Assembly: GCF_030545015.1 (NCBI RefSeq)
Contig: NZ_CP120653.1
Coordinates: 2,108,001-2,172,000, forward strand
Direction: 5' to 3'
DNA: 64,000 nucleotides
From: Myroides sp. JBRI-B21084
GTDB lineage: Bacteria; Bacteroidota; Bacteroidia; Flavobacteriales; Flavobacteriaceae
A program made the position numbers and the translations under genes. A model generated the notes under the pieces. That model saw only the letters and a program-made list of their open reading frames with translations. It was not told where the DNA came from and did not search any database. Below, in pieces: positions 1 to 8,351 of this stretch; within the stretch, counting starts at the first letter, position 1, and each line of letters starts with the position of its first letter.

Positions 1-38
1 TTATCAAAACTACCAAAAAAAATGCCAAAATAGAATTG

Positions 39-46
39 TATTTTTG
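39..46 (+). promoter_or_regulatory. -7 promoter element for rnhA
   Basis: TATTTTTG matches the Bacteroidota -7 consensus TAnnTTTG and lies 16 bp before the rnhA start codon. No clear -33 TTG is visible at the usual distance, partly because the window begins just upstream. Confidence 0.5.
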
Positions 47-61
47 CAGAAATAAAACTAC

Positions 62-532
62 ATGCAACCCGAAATTCTTTTATATACCGATGGATCATCA
101 CGCGGAAACCCAGGACCGGGAGGCTATGGTGTGATACTTCATTTAAACAACACCAAACATTTTAAAGAACTTTCTAAAGGGTATCGCAAAACAACTAATA
201 ATCGTATGGAATTGTTGGCGGTAATTGTAGGTTTAGAAGCTTTAACAAAAGATAATTTAACGGTTTTGGTGGTTTCAGATTCTAAATATGTAGTAGATTC
301 AGTAGCTAAAGGATGGGTTTTTGGTTGGGAAAAAAAAGGATTTGCAGGTAAAAAAAATCCCGATTTATGGCAGCGCTTTTTAAAGATTTACCGCAAACAT
401 AAAGTTAATTTTCAGTGGATCAAAGGGCATAACAACCACCCCATGAATGAACGTTGCGACTTTTTGGCCGTGCAAGCATCAAAAGAGTCAAAATTATTGA
501 TTGATGAGTGGTACGAGCAAAATGAAAATTAA
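62..532 (+). CDS. rnhA: Ribonuclease HI
   Basis: This 156-residue protein is a full-length type 1 RNase H, which cuts the RNA strand of RNA-DNA hybrids in the cytoplasm (R-loop removal, primer removal). The N-terminal strand LLYTDGSSRGNPGPGGYGV carries the first catalytic Asp (residue 9). NNRMELLAVIVGL supplies the catalytic Glu (about residue 49), VVSDSKYVVDS the third acidic residue (about 73), and WIKGHNNHPMNERCD the C-terminal His and Asp. The length is typical of the family. The start is supported by a TAnnTTTG promoter element 16 bp upstream. The next gene has its own promoter, so this looks monocistronic. Confidence 0.95.
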   Translation: MQPEILLYTDGSSRGNPGPGGYGVILHLNNTKHFKELSKGYRKTTNNRMELLAVIVGLEALTKDNLTVLVVSDSKYVVDSVAKGWVFGWEKKGFAGKKNPDLWQRFLKIYRKHKVNFQWIKGHNNHPMNERCDFLAVQASKESKLLIDEWYEQNEN

Positions 533-558
533 ACTATATTAACAAGTGATAAAGTTGC

Positions 559-589
559 TTGTGTATTAGTTGGTTTCGTATTATCTTTG
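559..589 (+). promoter_or_regulatory. Promoter of the PfkB-family kinase gene
   Basis: TTG at 559-561, then 20 bp, then TATCTTTG at 582-589, a good match to the Bacteroidota sigma-A consensus (TTG-N17..20-TAnnTTTG). It overlaps the upstream in-frame TTG codon at 559 and therefore favours the ATG at 613 as the true start. Confidence 0.6.
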
Positions 590-612
590 CATCTTCATTT
601 ACATACAACTAT

Positions 613-1542
613 ATGAACAAATTATTAATTGTAGGAACGGTCGCTTTTGATGCAATTGAAACTCCTTTTGGTAAAACCGACAAAATTTTAGGCGGAGCCG
701 CTACTTATATAGGCCTTTCGGCAGCACATTTTAATGTAAAGTCGGCAATTGTTTCTGTAGTTGGAAACGATTTTCCACAAGAATACTTAAGCTTATTAGC
801 CAATAAAAATATCGATATTTCTGGAATAGAAGTTGTGAAAGACGGAAAAACTTTTTTCTGGAGTGGATTGTATCATAACGATTTAAATTCGCGCGATACC
901 TTAGATACCCAATTAAACGTATTGGCCGATTTTAACCCTGTTGTTCCTGAAAATTTTAAAGATGCCGACGTAATTATGCTTGGAAACTTACATCCAAACA
1001 TACAAATAAGTGTATTAGATCAACTTACAGCGCAACCAAAGTTAGTGGTTTTAGATACCATGAATTTTTGGATGGATTGTGCATTAGATGAGCTTAAACA
1101 AGTTTTAAAACGTGTAGATGTACTTACAATTAACGACGAAGAAGCACGCCAATTATCAGGTGAATACTCATTGGTAAAAGCAGCCGAAATTATACATACC
1201 ATGGGGCCAAAATACGTTGTTATTAAAAAAGGCGAACACGGTGCGTTATTGTTTAATAACACACAAGTGTTTTTTGCACCTGCTTTACCTTTAAAAGAAG
1301 TTTTTGACCCAACAGGTGCTGGTGATACTTTTGCGGGTGGTTTTTCGGGCTACTTAGCGCAACAAGGCAACATAACGTTTCATAACATGAAAAACGCCAT
1401 TATTCATGGCTCAAATTTAGCATCGTTCTGCGTTGAAAAATTTGGAACCGAGCGTATGGAACAATTAAATAAAGAAGAAGTAAACAACCGTTTACAACAA
1501 TTTAAAATGCTAACACAGTTTAATATTGAACTAGCAGAATAA
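613..1542 (+). CDS. PfkB-family sugar/nucleoside kinase
   Basis: This 309-residue protein belongs to the PfkB (ribokinase-like) family, cytoplasmic enzymes that phosphorylate a sugar or nucleoside with ATP. The N-terminal glycine motif is KILGGAATYIGLSAA, and the C-terminal signature DPTGAGDTFAGGFSGYL contains the catalytic Asp and the anion-hole glycines. The substrate cannot be read from sequence; ribokinase, fructokinase and adenosine kinase all share these motifs. The frame extends upstream to a TTG at 559, but that codon lies inside the promoter and the ATG at 613 gives the normal family N terminus. A terminator follows directly. Confidence 0.85.
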   Translation: MNKLLIVGTVAFDAIETPFGKTDKILGGAATYIGLSAAHFNVKSAIVSVVGNDFPQEYLSLLANKNIDISGIEVVKDGKTFFWSGLYHNDLNSRDTLDTQLNVLADFNPVVPENFKDADVIMLGNLHPNIQISVLDQLTAQPKLVVLDTMNFWMDCALDELKQVLKRVDVLTINDEEARQLSGEYSLVKAAEIIHTMGPKYVVIKKGEHGALLFNNTQVFFAPALPLKEVFDPTGAGDTFAGGFSGYLAQQGNITFHNMKNAIIHGSNLASFCVEKFGTERMEQLNKEEVNNRLQQFKMLTQFNIELAE

Positions 1543-1547
1543 TTACG

Positions 1548-1572
1548 AAAGCCCTTTTTACGGGCTTTTTTT
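1548..1572 (+). terminator. Intrinsic terminator after the PfkB gene
   Basis: AAAGCCC and GGGCTTT pair around a short TTTTTAC loop, and the stem runs into seven T's. It lies six bases after the stop codon. Confidence 0.85.
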
Positions 1573-1602
1573 GGTTTAAAAACAACACAACAACATATAA
1601 CA

Positions 1603-3504
1603 ATGAGCGACGCTATAAAACACGAATGTGGTATTGCACTTTTACGATTAAAAAAACCATTATCATTTTACAAAGAAAAGTACGGTTCTAGCTTTTATGC
1701 TATTCAAAAAATGTATTTGCTAATGGAAAAACAACACAACCGCGGACAAGATGGTGCCGGTTTAGCAAGTATTAAATTAGATATGGAACCGGGTGAACGC
1801 TATATTAGTCGTGTGCGTTCTAATAAAACATCGCCTATACAAGATATTTTTGCCCAAATTAACGGTCGTATTAACGATGAGTTAGAACAAAATCCTGATT
1901 TAGCAAACGATACCGATGCTTTAAAAAAACACATGCCTTATTTAGGTGAAGTTTTTTTGGGACACGTACGCTATGGTACTTTTGGTAAAAATAACATTGA
2001 AAGTGTACACCCATTTTTACGTCAGAATAATTGGATGCATCGCAACCTAATTGTAGCAGGTAATTTTAATTTAACAAATGTAAAAGTGTTGTTTGACGAT
2101 TTAGTGCGCCTTGGGCAACACCCTAAACAAATGGCCGATACTGTTACAGTTATGGAAAAAATTGGTCATTTTTTAGACGATGAAGTAGAAGATTTGTACT
2201 TTGACTTACGCGATAAAGAAGGGTTAACTAAAAAAGAAGCATCGCCAGTCATTGGTGAACGTTTAGATATTGCACGTATTTTACGCCGTGCATCAAAAAA
2301 CTGGGACGGTGGTTTTGCAATGGCTGGTATGATTGGTCATGGCGATGCGTTTGTGTTGCGCGATCCAGCAGGTATTCGTCCAGCTTTTTATTATGAAGAC
2401 GATGAAATTGTTGCTGTAGCATCAGAACGTCCCGTAATTCAAACCGCATTTAATGTGCCTTTTAACGATATTAAAGAGTTAGATCCAGGTAAAGCAATCA
2501 TAATAAAGAAAAACGGAAATGTTTCGTTTGAACAAATTTTAGAACCGTTACAGCGCAAAGCGTGTTCGTTTGAGCGTATTTATTTTTCACGCGGTAACGA
2601 TGCGTCTATATATCAAGAACGCAAAATGTTAGGTAGAACCATGATGCCTATGATTTTGAAAGAATTAAATAACGATGTTGAAAACGCTGTGTTTTCATAC
2701 ATTCCTAATACAGCCGAAGTTTCGTATTTTGGTATGGTTGAAGGTGCAAATGAATTCTTAAACAAACAAAAAACCGAACGTATTTTAGCTTTGAATGGCG
2801 ATTTATCGCCAGAAAAAATAAACGAAATACTATCTAAAACCATTCGTTCAGAAAAAATTACCATTAAAGATGCTAAGTTGCGTACTTTTATTACCGACGA
2901 TAGCAACCGTGATGATATGGTAGAACATGTGTACGATGTTACATATGGTGTGGTAAAACCAACCGATACGTTAATTGTAATTGACGATAGTATTGTGCGT
3001 GGAACTACCTTAAAAAAATCGATTGTAAAAATGTTAGATCGATTAAATCCTAAGAAAATAATTGTAGTTTCTTCGGCTCCGCAAATTCGTTACCCAGATT
3101 GTTACGGAATTGATATGGCTAAAATGGAAACTTTAATTGCTTTTAATGCTACACTTGAGTTGTTAAAAGACCGCAATATGTATCATATTATAGATGAGGT
3201 TTATGCAAAATGTAAAACACAAGAACATTTACCTGATGAGCAAGTTGTTAATTTTGTAAAAGAAATTTACGCACCGTTTACCGATGAAGAAATTTCTGAT
3301 AAAATTTCAGAAATGTTGCATCCAGAAACCGTAAAGGCCGATTTAAAAGTAATGTTCCAAACAGTTGAAAACTTACATGTTTCGTGTCCTGATAACCTAG
3401 GCGATTGGTATTTTACAGGAAATTATCCAACAGCAGGTGGTAACCGTGTTGTTAACCGCGCTTTTATGAATTTTGTTGAAGGAAAAGACGCAAGAGCGTA
3501 TTAA
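1603..3504 (+). CDS. purF: Amidophosphoribosyltransferase, long form
   Basis: This enzyme transfers glutamine amide nitrogen to PRPP, the first step of purine synthesis. The N terminus reads MSDAIKHECGIALLRLKKP, so the glutaminase nucleophile would be Cys9 after removal of a short propeptide, as in Bacillus-type PurF. HNRGQDGAG and GHVRYGT are Ntn-glutaminase signatures. The PRPP loop VIDDSIVRGTT sits at about residues 457-467. At 633 residues it is much longer than the roughly 470-500 of usual PurF; extra sequence lies in the glutaminase part and the region linking it to the transferase domain. Such long forms are known in Bacteroidota. It could be a paralogue rather than the only PurF of the genome. 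Confidence 0.88.
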   Translation: MSDAIKHECGIALLRLKKPLSFYKEKYGSSFYAIQKMYLLMEKQHNRGQDGAGLASIKLDMEPGERYISRVRSNKTSPIQDIFAQINGRINDELEQNPDLANDTDALKKHMPYLGEVFLGHVRYGTFGKNNIESVHPFLRQNNWMHRNLIVAGNFNLTNVKVLFDDLVRLGQHPKQMADTVTVMEKIGHFLDDEVEDLYFDLRDKEGLTKKEASPVIGERLDIARILRRASKNWDGGFAMAGMIGHGDAFVLRDPAGIRPAFYYEDDEIVAVASERPVIQTAFNVPFNDIKELDPGKAIIIKKNGNVSFEQILEPLQRKACSFERIYFSRGNDASIYQERKMLGRTMMPMILKELNNDVENAVFSYIPNTAEVSYFGMVEGANEFLNKQKTERILALNGDLSPEKINEILSKTIRSEKITIKDAKLRTFITDDSNRDDMVEHVYDVTYGVVKPTDTLIVIDDSIVRGTTLKKSIVKMLDRLNPKKIIVVSSAPQIRYPDCYGIDMAKMETLIAFNATLELLKDRNMYHIIDEVYAKCKTQEHLPDEQVVNFVKEIYAPFTDEEISDKISEMLHPETVKADLKVMFQTVENLHVSCPDNLGDWYFTGNYPTAGGNRVVNRAFMNFVEGKDARAY

Positions 3505-3525
3505 GATTATAAAATGTATATATAG

Positions 3526-3559
3526 AAAAGCATCAAGTGAAAATCTTGATGCTTTTTTT
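3526..3559 (+). terminator. Intrinsic terminator after purF
   Basis: AAAGCATCAAG pairs with CTTGATGCTTT around a seven-base loop, followed by a T tract. Confidence 0.85.
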
Positions 3560-3668
3560 GTTTTGTAAAACTTTGGTATTTAGTTGTTTGTGATTTTTAA
3601 GACTCAATTATTAAATTTTGGCACGGCAATTGAAATACATTAATCAAACAACAAAAAAAATAGAAATC

Positions 3669-4052
3669 ATGAGAACATTAATTACACTAGTAGTATTAGC
3701 TTTAGGATTAAGCGGATTTGCACAGCAACGCCAAATGGTTAGAACCGATGACAACAGACATCAAAACCGTTACGAACAAAACTATAAAAACAACCATTAC
3801 GGTAAATATACTTTTGATAGATTAAACCTTACCGTACGTCAAGAACGTATGTTGGTTGATATATTGAAAGACAAACAAAACGAAGAGCGTTATATTGTTA
3901 GAAAATACAGAAATCCAGAGCAAAAATTGCGTATGCTAGACCGTGAGTACGATCGTAAAATTCAAAATCTGTTAAGCAGATCACAATACGATAAATGGAG
4001 TAGAATTTACGCTTACCAATACGATGCTTATACAAACAAACACTGGTCATAA
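3669..4052 (+). CDS. Small secreted protein, unknown function
   Basis: A 127-residue protein with a clear signal peptide (MRTLITLVVLALGLSGFAQQ, cleavage after about residue 18). The ATG at 3669 is preferred over the ATG at 3618, because the 17 extra residues of the longer version (MARQLKYINQTTKKIEI) would precede the signal peptide. The mature part is very basic and rich in Arg, Tyr, Asn and Gln, with a helical segment LNLTVRQERMLVDILKDKQ and a later SRSQYDKWSRIYAYQ. That layout resembles small periplasmic Spy/CpxP-like helical proteins (LTxxQ type), but the match is weak. Flanked by terminators on both sides, so probably transcribed alone. Confidence 0.7.
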   Translation: MRTLITLVVLALGLSGFAQQRQMVRTDDNRHQNRYEQNYKNNHYGKYTFDRLNLTVRQERMLVDILKDKQNEERYIVRKYRNPEQKLRMLDREYDRKIQNLLSRSQYDKWSRIYAYQYDAYTNKHWS

Positions 4053-4076
4053 CATAACTATTCATTTTTTAAGTTA

Positions 4077-4117
4077 AAATCTCGATGCTAATGTAATTAG
4101 TAATCGAGATTTTTTTA
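4077..4117 (+). terminator. Intrinsic terminator
   Basis: AAATCTCGAT and ATCGAGATTT pair around a 16-base loop and end in a T run. It closes the gene ending at 4052. Confidence 0.75.
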
Positions 4118-4145
4118 TATTTAATGCAATTAAAATCAAATGTTT

Positions 4146-4478
4146 ATGAAAAATATAGTTGTTGTTTGTATGGTTATTTTTCTTAGTTTTAACGCACAAG
4201 CGCAAGAAAAAACATCTGTTGAAAGTAAAAAAACAAAAAATGAAGCTTGTAAAATAAGTGAAATAGGTGAAGTTAAAATTTATCTATGTGTTAAATTAAA
4301 TGGAAGCGAAGTAGAGTTGCCTGCTTACACTAAAGATAAAATTAAAATAAAAGATGGTCATTCTTATGCAAACGAAGTTATGGACGAAATGGAAAAAAAT
4401 GGTTTAGAAATTACCAAATTCGATATTTATTGGACATCGGAGAGTTTAAAGAAAGATAAACAAAAAAATCCAAACTAA
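4146..4478 (+). CDS. Small secreted protein, unknown function
   Basis: A protein of 110 residues (112 if the ATG six bases upstream is used). It begins with a signal peptide, MKNIVVVCMVIFLSFNAQAQ, with a plausible signal peptidase I site after AQA. The mature part is Lys/Glu-rich and hydrophilic. Two cysteines (in NEACKISE and KIYLCVKLN) could form a disulfide in the periplasm. I recognise no family. It sits between two small secreted-protein genes of similar size but shows no obvious similarity to either. Confidence 0.65.
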   Translation: MKNIVVVCMVIFLSFNAQAQEKTSVESKKTKNEACKISEIGEVKIYLCVKLNGSEVELPAYTKDKIKIKDGHSYANEVMDEMEKNGLEITKFDIYWTSESLKKDKQKNPN

Positions 4479-4568
4479 ATAATGTGTAATTTTAAGTTAC
4501 TTACCGCAGTTTTAAAAAATCGGCATAAAATATGTTAGTTGTTATTATATAATTTTAAACAAAAAATC

Positions 4569-5033
4569 ATGAAAAATTTAGTTATTGCAATGGCTTTGCT
4601 ATTTTCGGTAGCAGGCTTTAGTCAAACCAAAGAAACCCAAAAACAAGAATTAAAACGCACTGAAAAAAGTGCCAATGAAAACCGTGAACGCCGAAATGCA
4701 AAACACGAAAAGCGTGACAGAGGGCAAGCGCGTGAAGATGGTTTTATGAATAGATTTAAAGATTTAGGACTTTCTGATGAACAACACAAAGCCATAAAAG
4801 AAATTTTTGAAGGCGAACGTGAAAATATGAAACATAACGGCGGTAGATTTAGAGGCGAAGGCAATGATAATAGTGAAGGTTTTAACGATGAAGATAGAAG
4901 CCAAATGCGTGAAAAAATGAAAGAACGCAGACAAGCAATTGATGAAAAAGTTAAGAAAATACTTACAGCTGAACAATATGCTAAATTTAAAGAACAGCAG
5001 CAAGAACGTATGAAAGAATTTAGAAATAGATAA
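4569..5033 (+). CDS. Small secreted Spy/CpxP-like helical protein
   Basis: A 154-residue protein with signal peptide MKNLVIAMALLFSVAGFSQ. The start at 4569 fits the signal peptide better than the upstream start at 4539. The mature part is extremely charged (Lys, Arg, Glu) and predicted helical. It has LGLSDEQHKAIKEIFEGER near residue 75 and TAEQYAKFKEQQQERMKEF at the C terminus, the two-helix LTxxQ-like pattern of periplasmic Spy/CpxP chaperone and stress-sensor proteins. Membership is inferred from this pattern only. It ends in its own terminator. Confidence 0.7.
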   Translation: MKNLVIAMALLFSVAGFSQTKETQKQELKRTEKSANENRERRNAKHEKRDRGQAREDGFMNRFKDLGLSDEQHKAIKEIFEGERENMKHNGGRFRGEGNDNSEGFNDEDRSQMREKMKERRQAIDEKVKKILTAEQYAKFKEQQQERMKEFRNR

Positions 5034-5065
5034 AAATAGCGAACCAACCGGTTCGCTATTTTTTT
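5032..5065. terminator. Bidirectional terminator
   Basis: AAATAGCGAACC and GGTTCGCTATTT form a perfect stem with an AACC loop, with A's on one side and T's on the other. It can serve both the gene ending at 5033 (+) and the aminopeptidase gene ending at 5096 (-). Confidence 0.85.
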
Positions 5066-5095
5066 AAGGTATTACAAACTTTACCTATAAGTAAA

Positions 5096-6388
5096 TTATT
5101 TATTCATTAAATCTTCAATCTCGGCAGCTTCTAACGGAATGTTTTTCATTAAATTCAAAGGCAATCCTTGGTTTTGAATCACATAATCATCTTCTAAACG
5201 AATGCCGAAACCTTCGGCAGGAATGTAAAAACCTGGTTCTATAGTAAATACCATTCCTTCAACAAATTTATCGGTTAAAATGCCGTAATCATGTGTATCT
5301 AAGCCCATGTGGTGTGATGTGCCGTGCATCATGTATTTTTTGTAAGCAGGCCAATCAGGGTTTTCATTTTGTACATCGGCTTTGTCTAATAATCCTAAAC
5401 CTAAAAGTTCCGACGTGTAAATTTTACCTAATTCTTTGTGGTAATCGTACCAATTGTTTCCAGGTGCTAACAAGGTTTCAGCAGCTTTTTTGCAACGTAA
5501 AACAGCATCGTACACTTCGCGTTGGCGTGAAGTAAATTTACCGCTAACAGGAATTGTTCTTGATAAATCTGATGCATAATTAGCGTATTCTGCAGCCACA
5601 TCAAACAAAATTAAATCGCCCGCTTTGCACTGTTGGTTGTTTTCAATATAATGCAACACATTTGCATTGTTGCCACTAGCAATAATTGGCGTGTAAGCAA
5701 AACCTTTTGAGCGGTTGCGTAAAAATTCATGAGCAAATTCCGCTTCAATTTCGTATTCCCAAACACCCGGCTTAACAAAATCTAAAATTCTGCGGAACCC
5801 TTTTTCGGTAATGTCGCAAGCTTGTTTAATTAAAGCAATTTCTTGAGGTTCTTTAACCGAACGCAAACGCTGTAAAATAGGGTTTGAGCGTAAGTATTGA
5901 TGTCCTGGATAATCGTTTTTTAATTTTTTAATCAAACGGTCTTCACGTGTTTCCGTTTCAACTGCAGCACGGTAGTGTTCGTTGTTGTTAATGTACACAT
6001 TTTCTGCTTCCACCATCATTTTTCTGAAAATAGTAGGAAAATCAGACAACCAATACACCGTTTTAATACCTGAAACTTCAAAAGCGCGGTCTTTAGTTAA
6101 TTTTTCGCCTTCCCAAATGGCAATGTGTTCGTTGGTTTCGCGTAGAAATAAAACTTCGCGGTGTTTTTCTTCATAAGCATCAGGAAAAAGAACCAGGATA
6201 GATTCCTCTTGATCAACACCCGATAAGTAAAAAATATCGCGATGTTGTGCAAATGGTAAAGTAGAATCGGCAGAAACCGGATAAATGTCGTTAGAATTAA
6301 ATACAGCTAAGCTTTTTGGAGCCATTTGACCAACAAACTTTTCACGGTTTTTTATAAAAAGATTTCGGTCTATTTGATGATATTTCAT
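5096..6388 (-). CDS. pepP: Xaa-Pro aminopeptidase (aminopeptidase P, M24B)
   Basis: This 430-residue metallopeptidase removes an N-terminal residue that precedes proline. The N-terminal half (about 1-170) is the creatinase-like domain with LPFAQHRDIFYLSG. The C-terminal pita-bread domain carries the dinuclear metal ligands: Asp in LILFDVAAEYANYASDLSR (two aspartates), His in MHGTSHHMGLDTHD, Glu in FTIEPGFYIP and Glu in GIRLEDDYVI. Length and ligand order match bacterial PepP. There is no signal peptide, so it is probably cytoplasmic. Convergent with the small secreted protein gene across a shared terminator. Confidence 0.93.
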   Translation of the reverse strand: MKYHQIDRNLFIKNREKFVGQMAPKSLAVFNSNDIYPVSADSTLPFAQHRDIFYLSGVDQEESILVLFPDAYEEKHREVLFLRETNEHIAIWEGEKLTKDRAFEVSGIKTVYWLSDFPTIFRKMMVEAENVYINNNEHYRAAVETETREDRLIKKLKNDYPGHQYLRSNPILQRLRSVKEPQEIALIKQACDITEKGFRRILDFVKPGVWEYEIEAEFAHEFLRNRSKGFAYTPIIASGNNANVLHYIENNQQCKAGDLILFDVAAEYANYASDLSRTIPVSGKFTSRQREVYDAVLRCKKAAETLLAPGNNWYDYHKELGKIYTSELLGLGLLDKADVQNENPDWPAYKKYMMHGTSHHMGLDTHDYGILTDKFVEGMVFTIEPGFYIPAEGFGIRLEDDYVIQNQGLPLNLMKNIPLEAAEIEDLMNK

Positions 6389-6468
6389 AGTTTTGAACTT
6401 TATGACTTAAATTTTATCAAATTTACATACTTATTTCTGTTTCATCAATTTAAAAAATATAAAATCTT

Positions 6469-7329
6469 ATGAAATTACTTACGATCGTTTTGTTTTTAAG
6501 TGCTTCTTTTTTGCATGCTCAAGTACAGCCTTACAAAATATTTAATTCAAATGGTAAAGAAGTTTCTTTGAAAAAAATGAATAAAGAACTTCAAAAAGCC
6601 GATGTGGTAATTTTTGGCGAACTACATAACAACACCATTGCGCATTATTTACAAGTAAAAGTGGCTAAAAACTTACATGCAAATACAAGTAAAAAACTTA
6701 TAATTGGTGCCGAGATGTTTGAACGTGATCAGGCATTAATTCTTCAAAATTACGTTAAAGGAAATCTTGACGATAAGGAATTTGAAAAACAAATGCGTTT
6801 GTGGAATAATTATAAAACCGATTATAAACCACTTTTAAAATTTGCTAAAGAACACAATATAAACTACGTAGCAACCAACGTTCCACGCCGCTATGCAAGT
6901 ATGGTTTTTAAAAAAGGAGTTGAAGCTTTAGATACGTTATCTGTTGAGGAAAAATCATGGATAGCACCATTGCCTTTTCCGTATGATAAAAATTTGCCTG
7001 GGTATGTAAAAATGCTAAAAATGTTTGATGATAGCATGCATGCTAACGAAAACTTCCCAAAATCACAAGCCATTAAAGATGCAACCATGGCTCATTTTTT
7101 GTTACAAGAAAGCAAACCAAACAGCTTGTTTTTGCATTTAAATGGTGCGTATCACAGCGATAATTTTGAAGGAATTGTGTGGTATGTTAATCAATATAAT
7201 CCTACTAAAAAGGTGCAAACTATAAGTGTGGTAGAACAAGAAAATGTAGCAAAAATTGAAAAAGAAAACCTAAAAAAGGCACATTTTATAATTGTAGTTG
7301 ATAAAGACATGCCTCACACTTATGAATAA
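6469..7329 (+). CDS. ChaN-like haem-binding family protein
   Basis: A 286-residue exported protein with signal peptide MKLLTIVLFLSASFLHAQ. The mature protein has the ChaN signature VVIFGELHNNTIAHYLQ followed by IIGAEMFERDQ and, later, HLNGAYHSDNFEGIVWYVNQ, the pattern of the ChaN (Cofac_haem_bdg) family. In Campylobacter ChaN binds haem and is linked to iron uptake. No iron-uptake genes lie beside it here, so the role rests on the family assignment. It has no lipobox, unlike some homologues. Confidence 0.85.
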   Translation: MKLLTIVLFLSASFLHAQVQPYKIFNSNGKEVSLKKMNKELQKADVVIFGELHNNTIAHYLQVKVAKNLHANTSKKLIIGAEMFERDQALILQNYVKGNLDDKEFEKQMRLWNNYKTDYKPLLKFAKEHNINYVATNVPRRYASMVFKKGVEALDTLSVEEKSWIAPLPFPYDKNLPGYVKMLKMFDDSMHANENFPKSQAIKDATMAHFLLQESKPNSLFLHLNGAYHSDNFEGIVWYVNQYNPTKKVQTISVVEQENVAKIEKENLKKAHFIIVVDKDMPHTYE

Positions 7330-7398
7330 AAGTAAAGTTTATATACAAATTTGTTTAAATTGATTATAAATAGTAAAATAAACTAATTAACATTTTTT

Positions 7399-7425
7399 TT
7401 GTTTTTATAATTAGCTGTATTTTTG
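7399..7425 (+). promoter_or_regulatory. Promoter of the sdh operon
   Basis: TATTTTTG at 7418-7425 matches the -7 consensus; a TTG at 7399-7401 lies 16 bp upstream. The start codon of sdhC is 40 bp downstream, leaving a leader of about 35 nt. Confidence 0.5.
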
Positions 7426-7464
7426 TGTGATTTTTTAAGAAGAAAAAACTAGTAACATTACATT

Positions 7465-8331
7465 ATGGCAAAATCTGCACTATTAAAGTCGTCTATCGGT
7501 AAAAAATACTGGATGGCTCTTACAGGGTTATTTTTATGCTTGTTTTTAGTGGGTCACTTAGCAGGTAACTTGCAATTGATTTTTGGAACCGATTTACAGT
7601 TCAATCAGTATGCATACTTTATGACTACTAATCCAGCAGTAAAAATTTTATCTTACGTAACGTATTTTTCAATCTTATTCCACGCGGTTGATGGTATTGT
7701 TTTAACAATTCAAAACAAAAAAGCACGACCAATTGGGTATGTAAAAAACAATGCAGCAGCAAACAGTGCATGGCAATCTAGAAACATGGCTGTGTTAGGA
7801 ACTTTATTATTAGTTTTTATTGCTACGCACATGGTTAACTTTTGGGCTAAAATGCACTTTAGCGAAATGCCTTTACAGCAACAAGAAATGAAACTTTCTC
7901 CAATGCCAGGAATGGAATTAAAAGCACAAGGTATTAATACTACCAATGGTGGAATAGTTTATAAGATTGATCAAGAAGGCAAAACCCTTTTTGTTGATAA
8001 AGTTGAAGGCGAATTAGAATTGCGTAACAATAAAGATTTTTATGCAAAAGGTACCGAAATTAAAGTAGCCGAAGGTTATAAAGATTTATACAAAATCACA
8101 ATAGAATTTTTTAAAGATAAAAAATTAGGTTTAGTTTTTACTTTATTCTATGTGTTTTCAATGATCGTATTAGCATTTCACTTAATGCATGGTTTTGCAA
8201 GTGCATTCCAATCTTTAGGAGCTTACAATCCTAAATACAACGGGTTAATTAACGGTTTAGGTAAATTTTTTGCAATCATTGTTCCTTTATTGTTTGCAAT
8301 TATTCCAATTTACATTCACTTTATTAAATAA
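7465..8331 (+). CDS. sdhC: Succinate dehydrogenase cytochrome b subunit
   Basis: This is the single-polypeptide (five-helix, B-type) membrane anchor that holds two haems b and passes electrons from succinate oxidation to menaquinone. MTGL-type helix 1 (ALTGLFLCLFLVGHLAGNLQ) holds a haem-ligand His, and further His residues lie in SILFHAVDG, ATHMVNFW and LAFHLMHGFAS. At 288 residues it is longer than the usual 220-250. The extra sequence is a hydrophilic loop at about residues 130-205, between helices 3 and 4. First gene of the sdh operon; sdhA starts 20 bp after its stop. Confidence 0.93.
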   Translation: MAKSALLKSSIGKKYWMALTGLFLCLFLVGHLAGNLQLIFGTDLQFNQYAYFMTTNPAVKILSYVTYFSILFHAVDGIVLTIQNKKARPIGYVKNNAAANSAWQSRNMAVLGTLLLVFIATHMVNFWAKMHFSEMPLQQQEMKLSPMPGMELKAQGINTTNGGIVYKIDQEGKTLFVDKVEGELELRNNKDFYAKGTEIKVAEGYKDLYKITIEFFKDKKLGLVFTLFYVFSMIVLAFHLMHGFASAFQSLGAYNPKYNGLINGLGKFFAIIVPLLFAIIPIYIHFIK

Positions 8332-8351
8332 TCAGATAAATACGATTGATT

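Noticed and set aside
4622..5047. A 141-codon Ser/Cys/Phe-rich open frame on the minus strand
   Set aside because: It is the complement of a Lys/Glu/Arg-rich secreted protein gene with a good signal peptide, which explains the odd composition.
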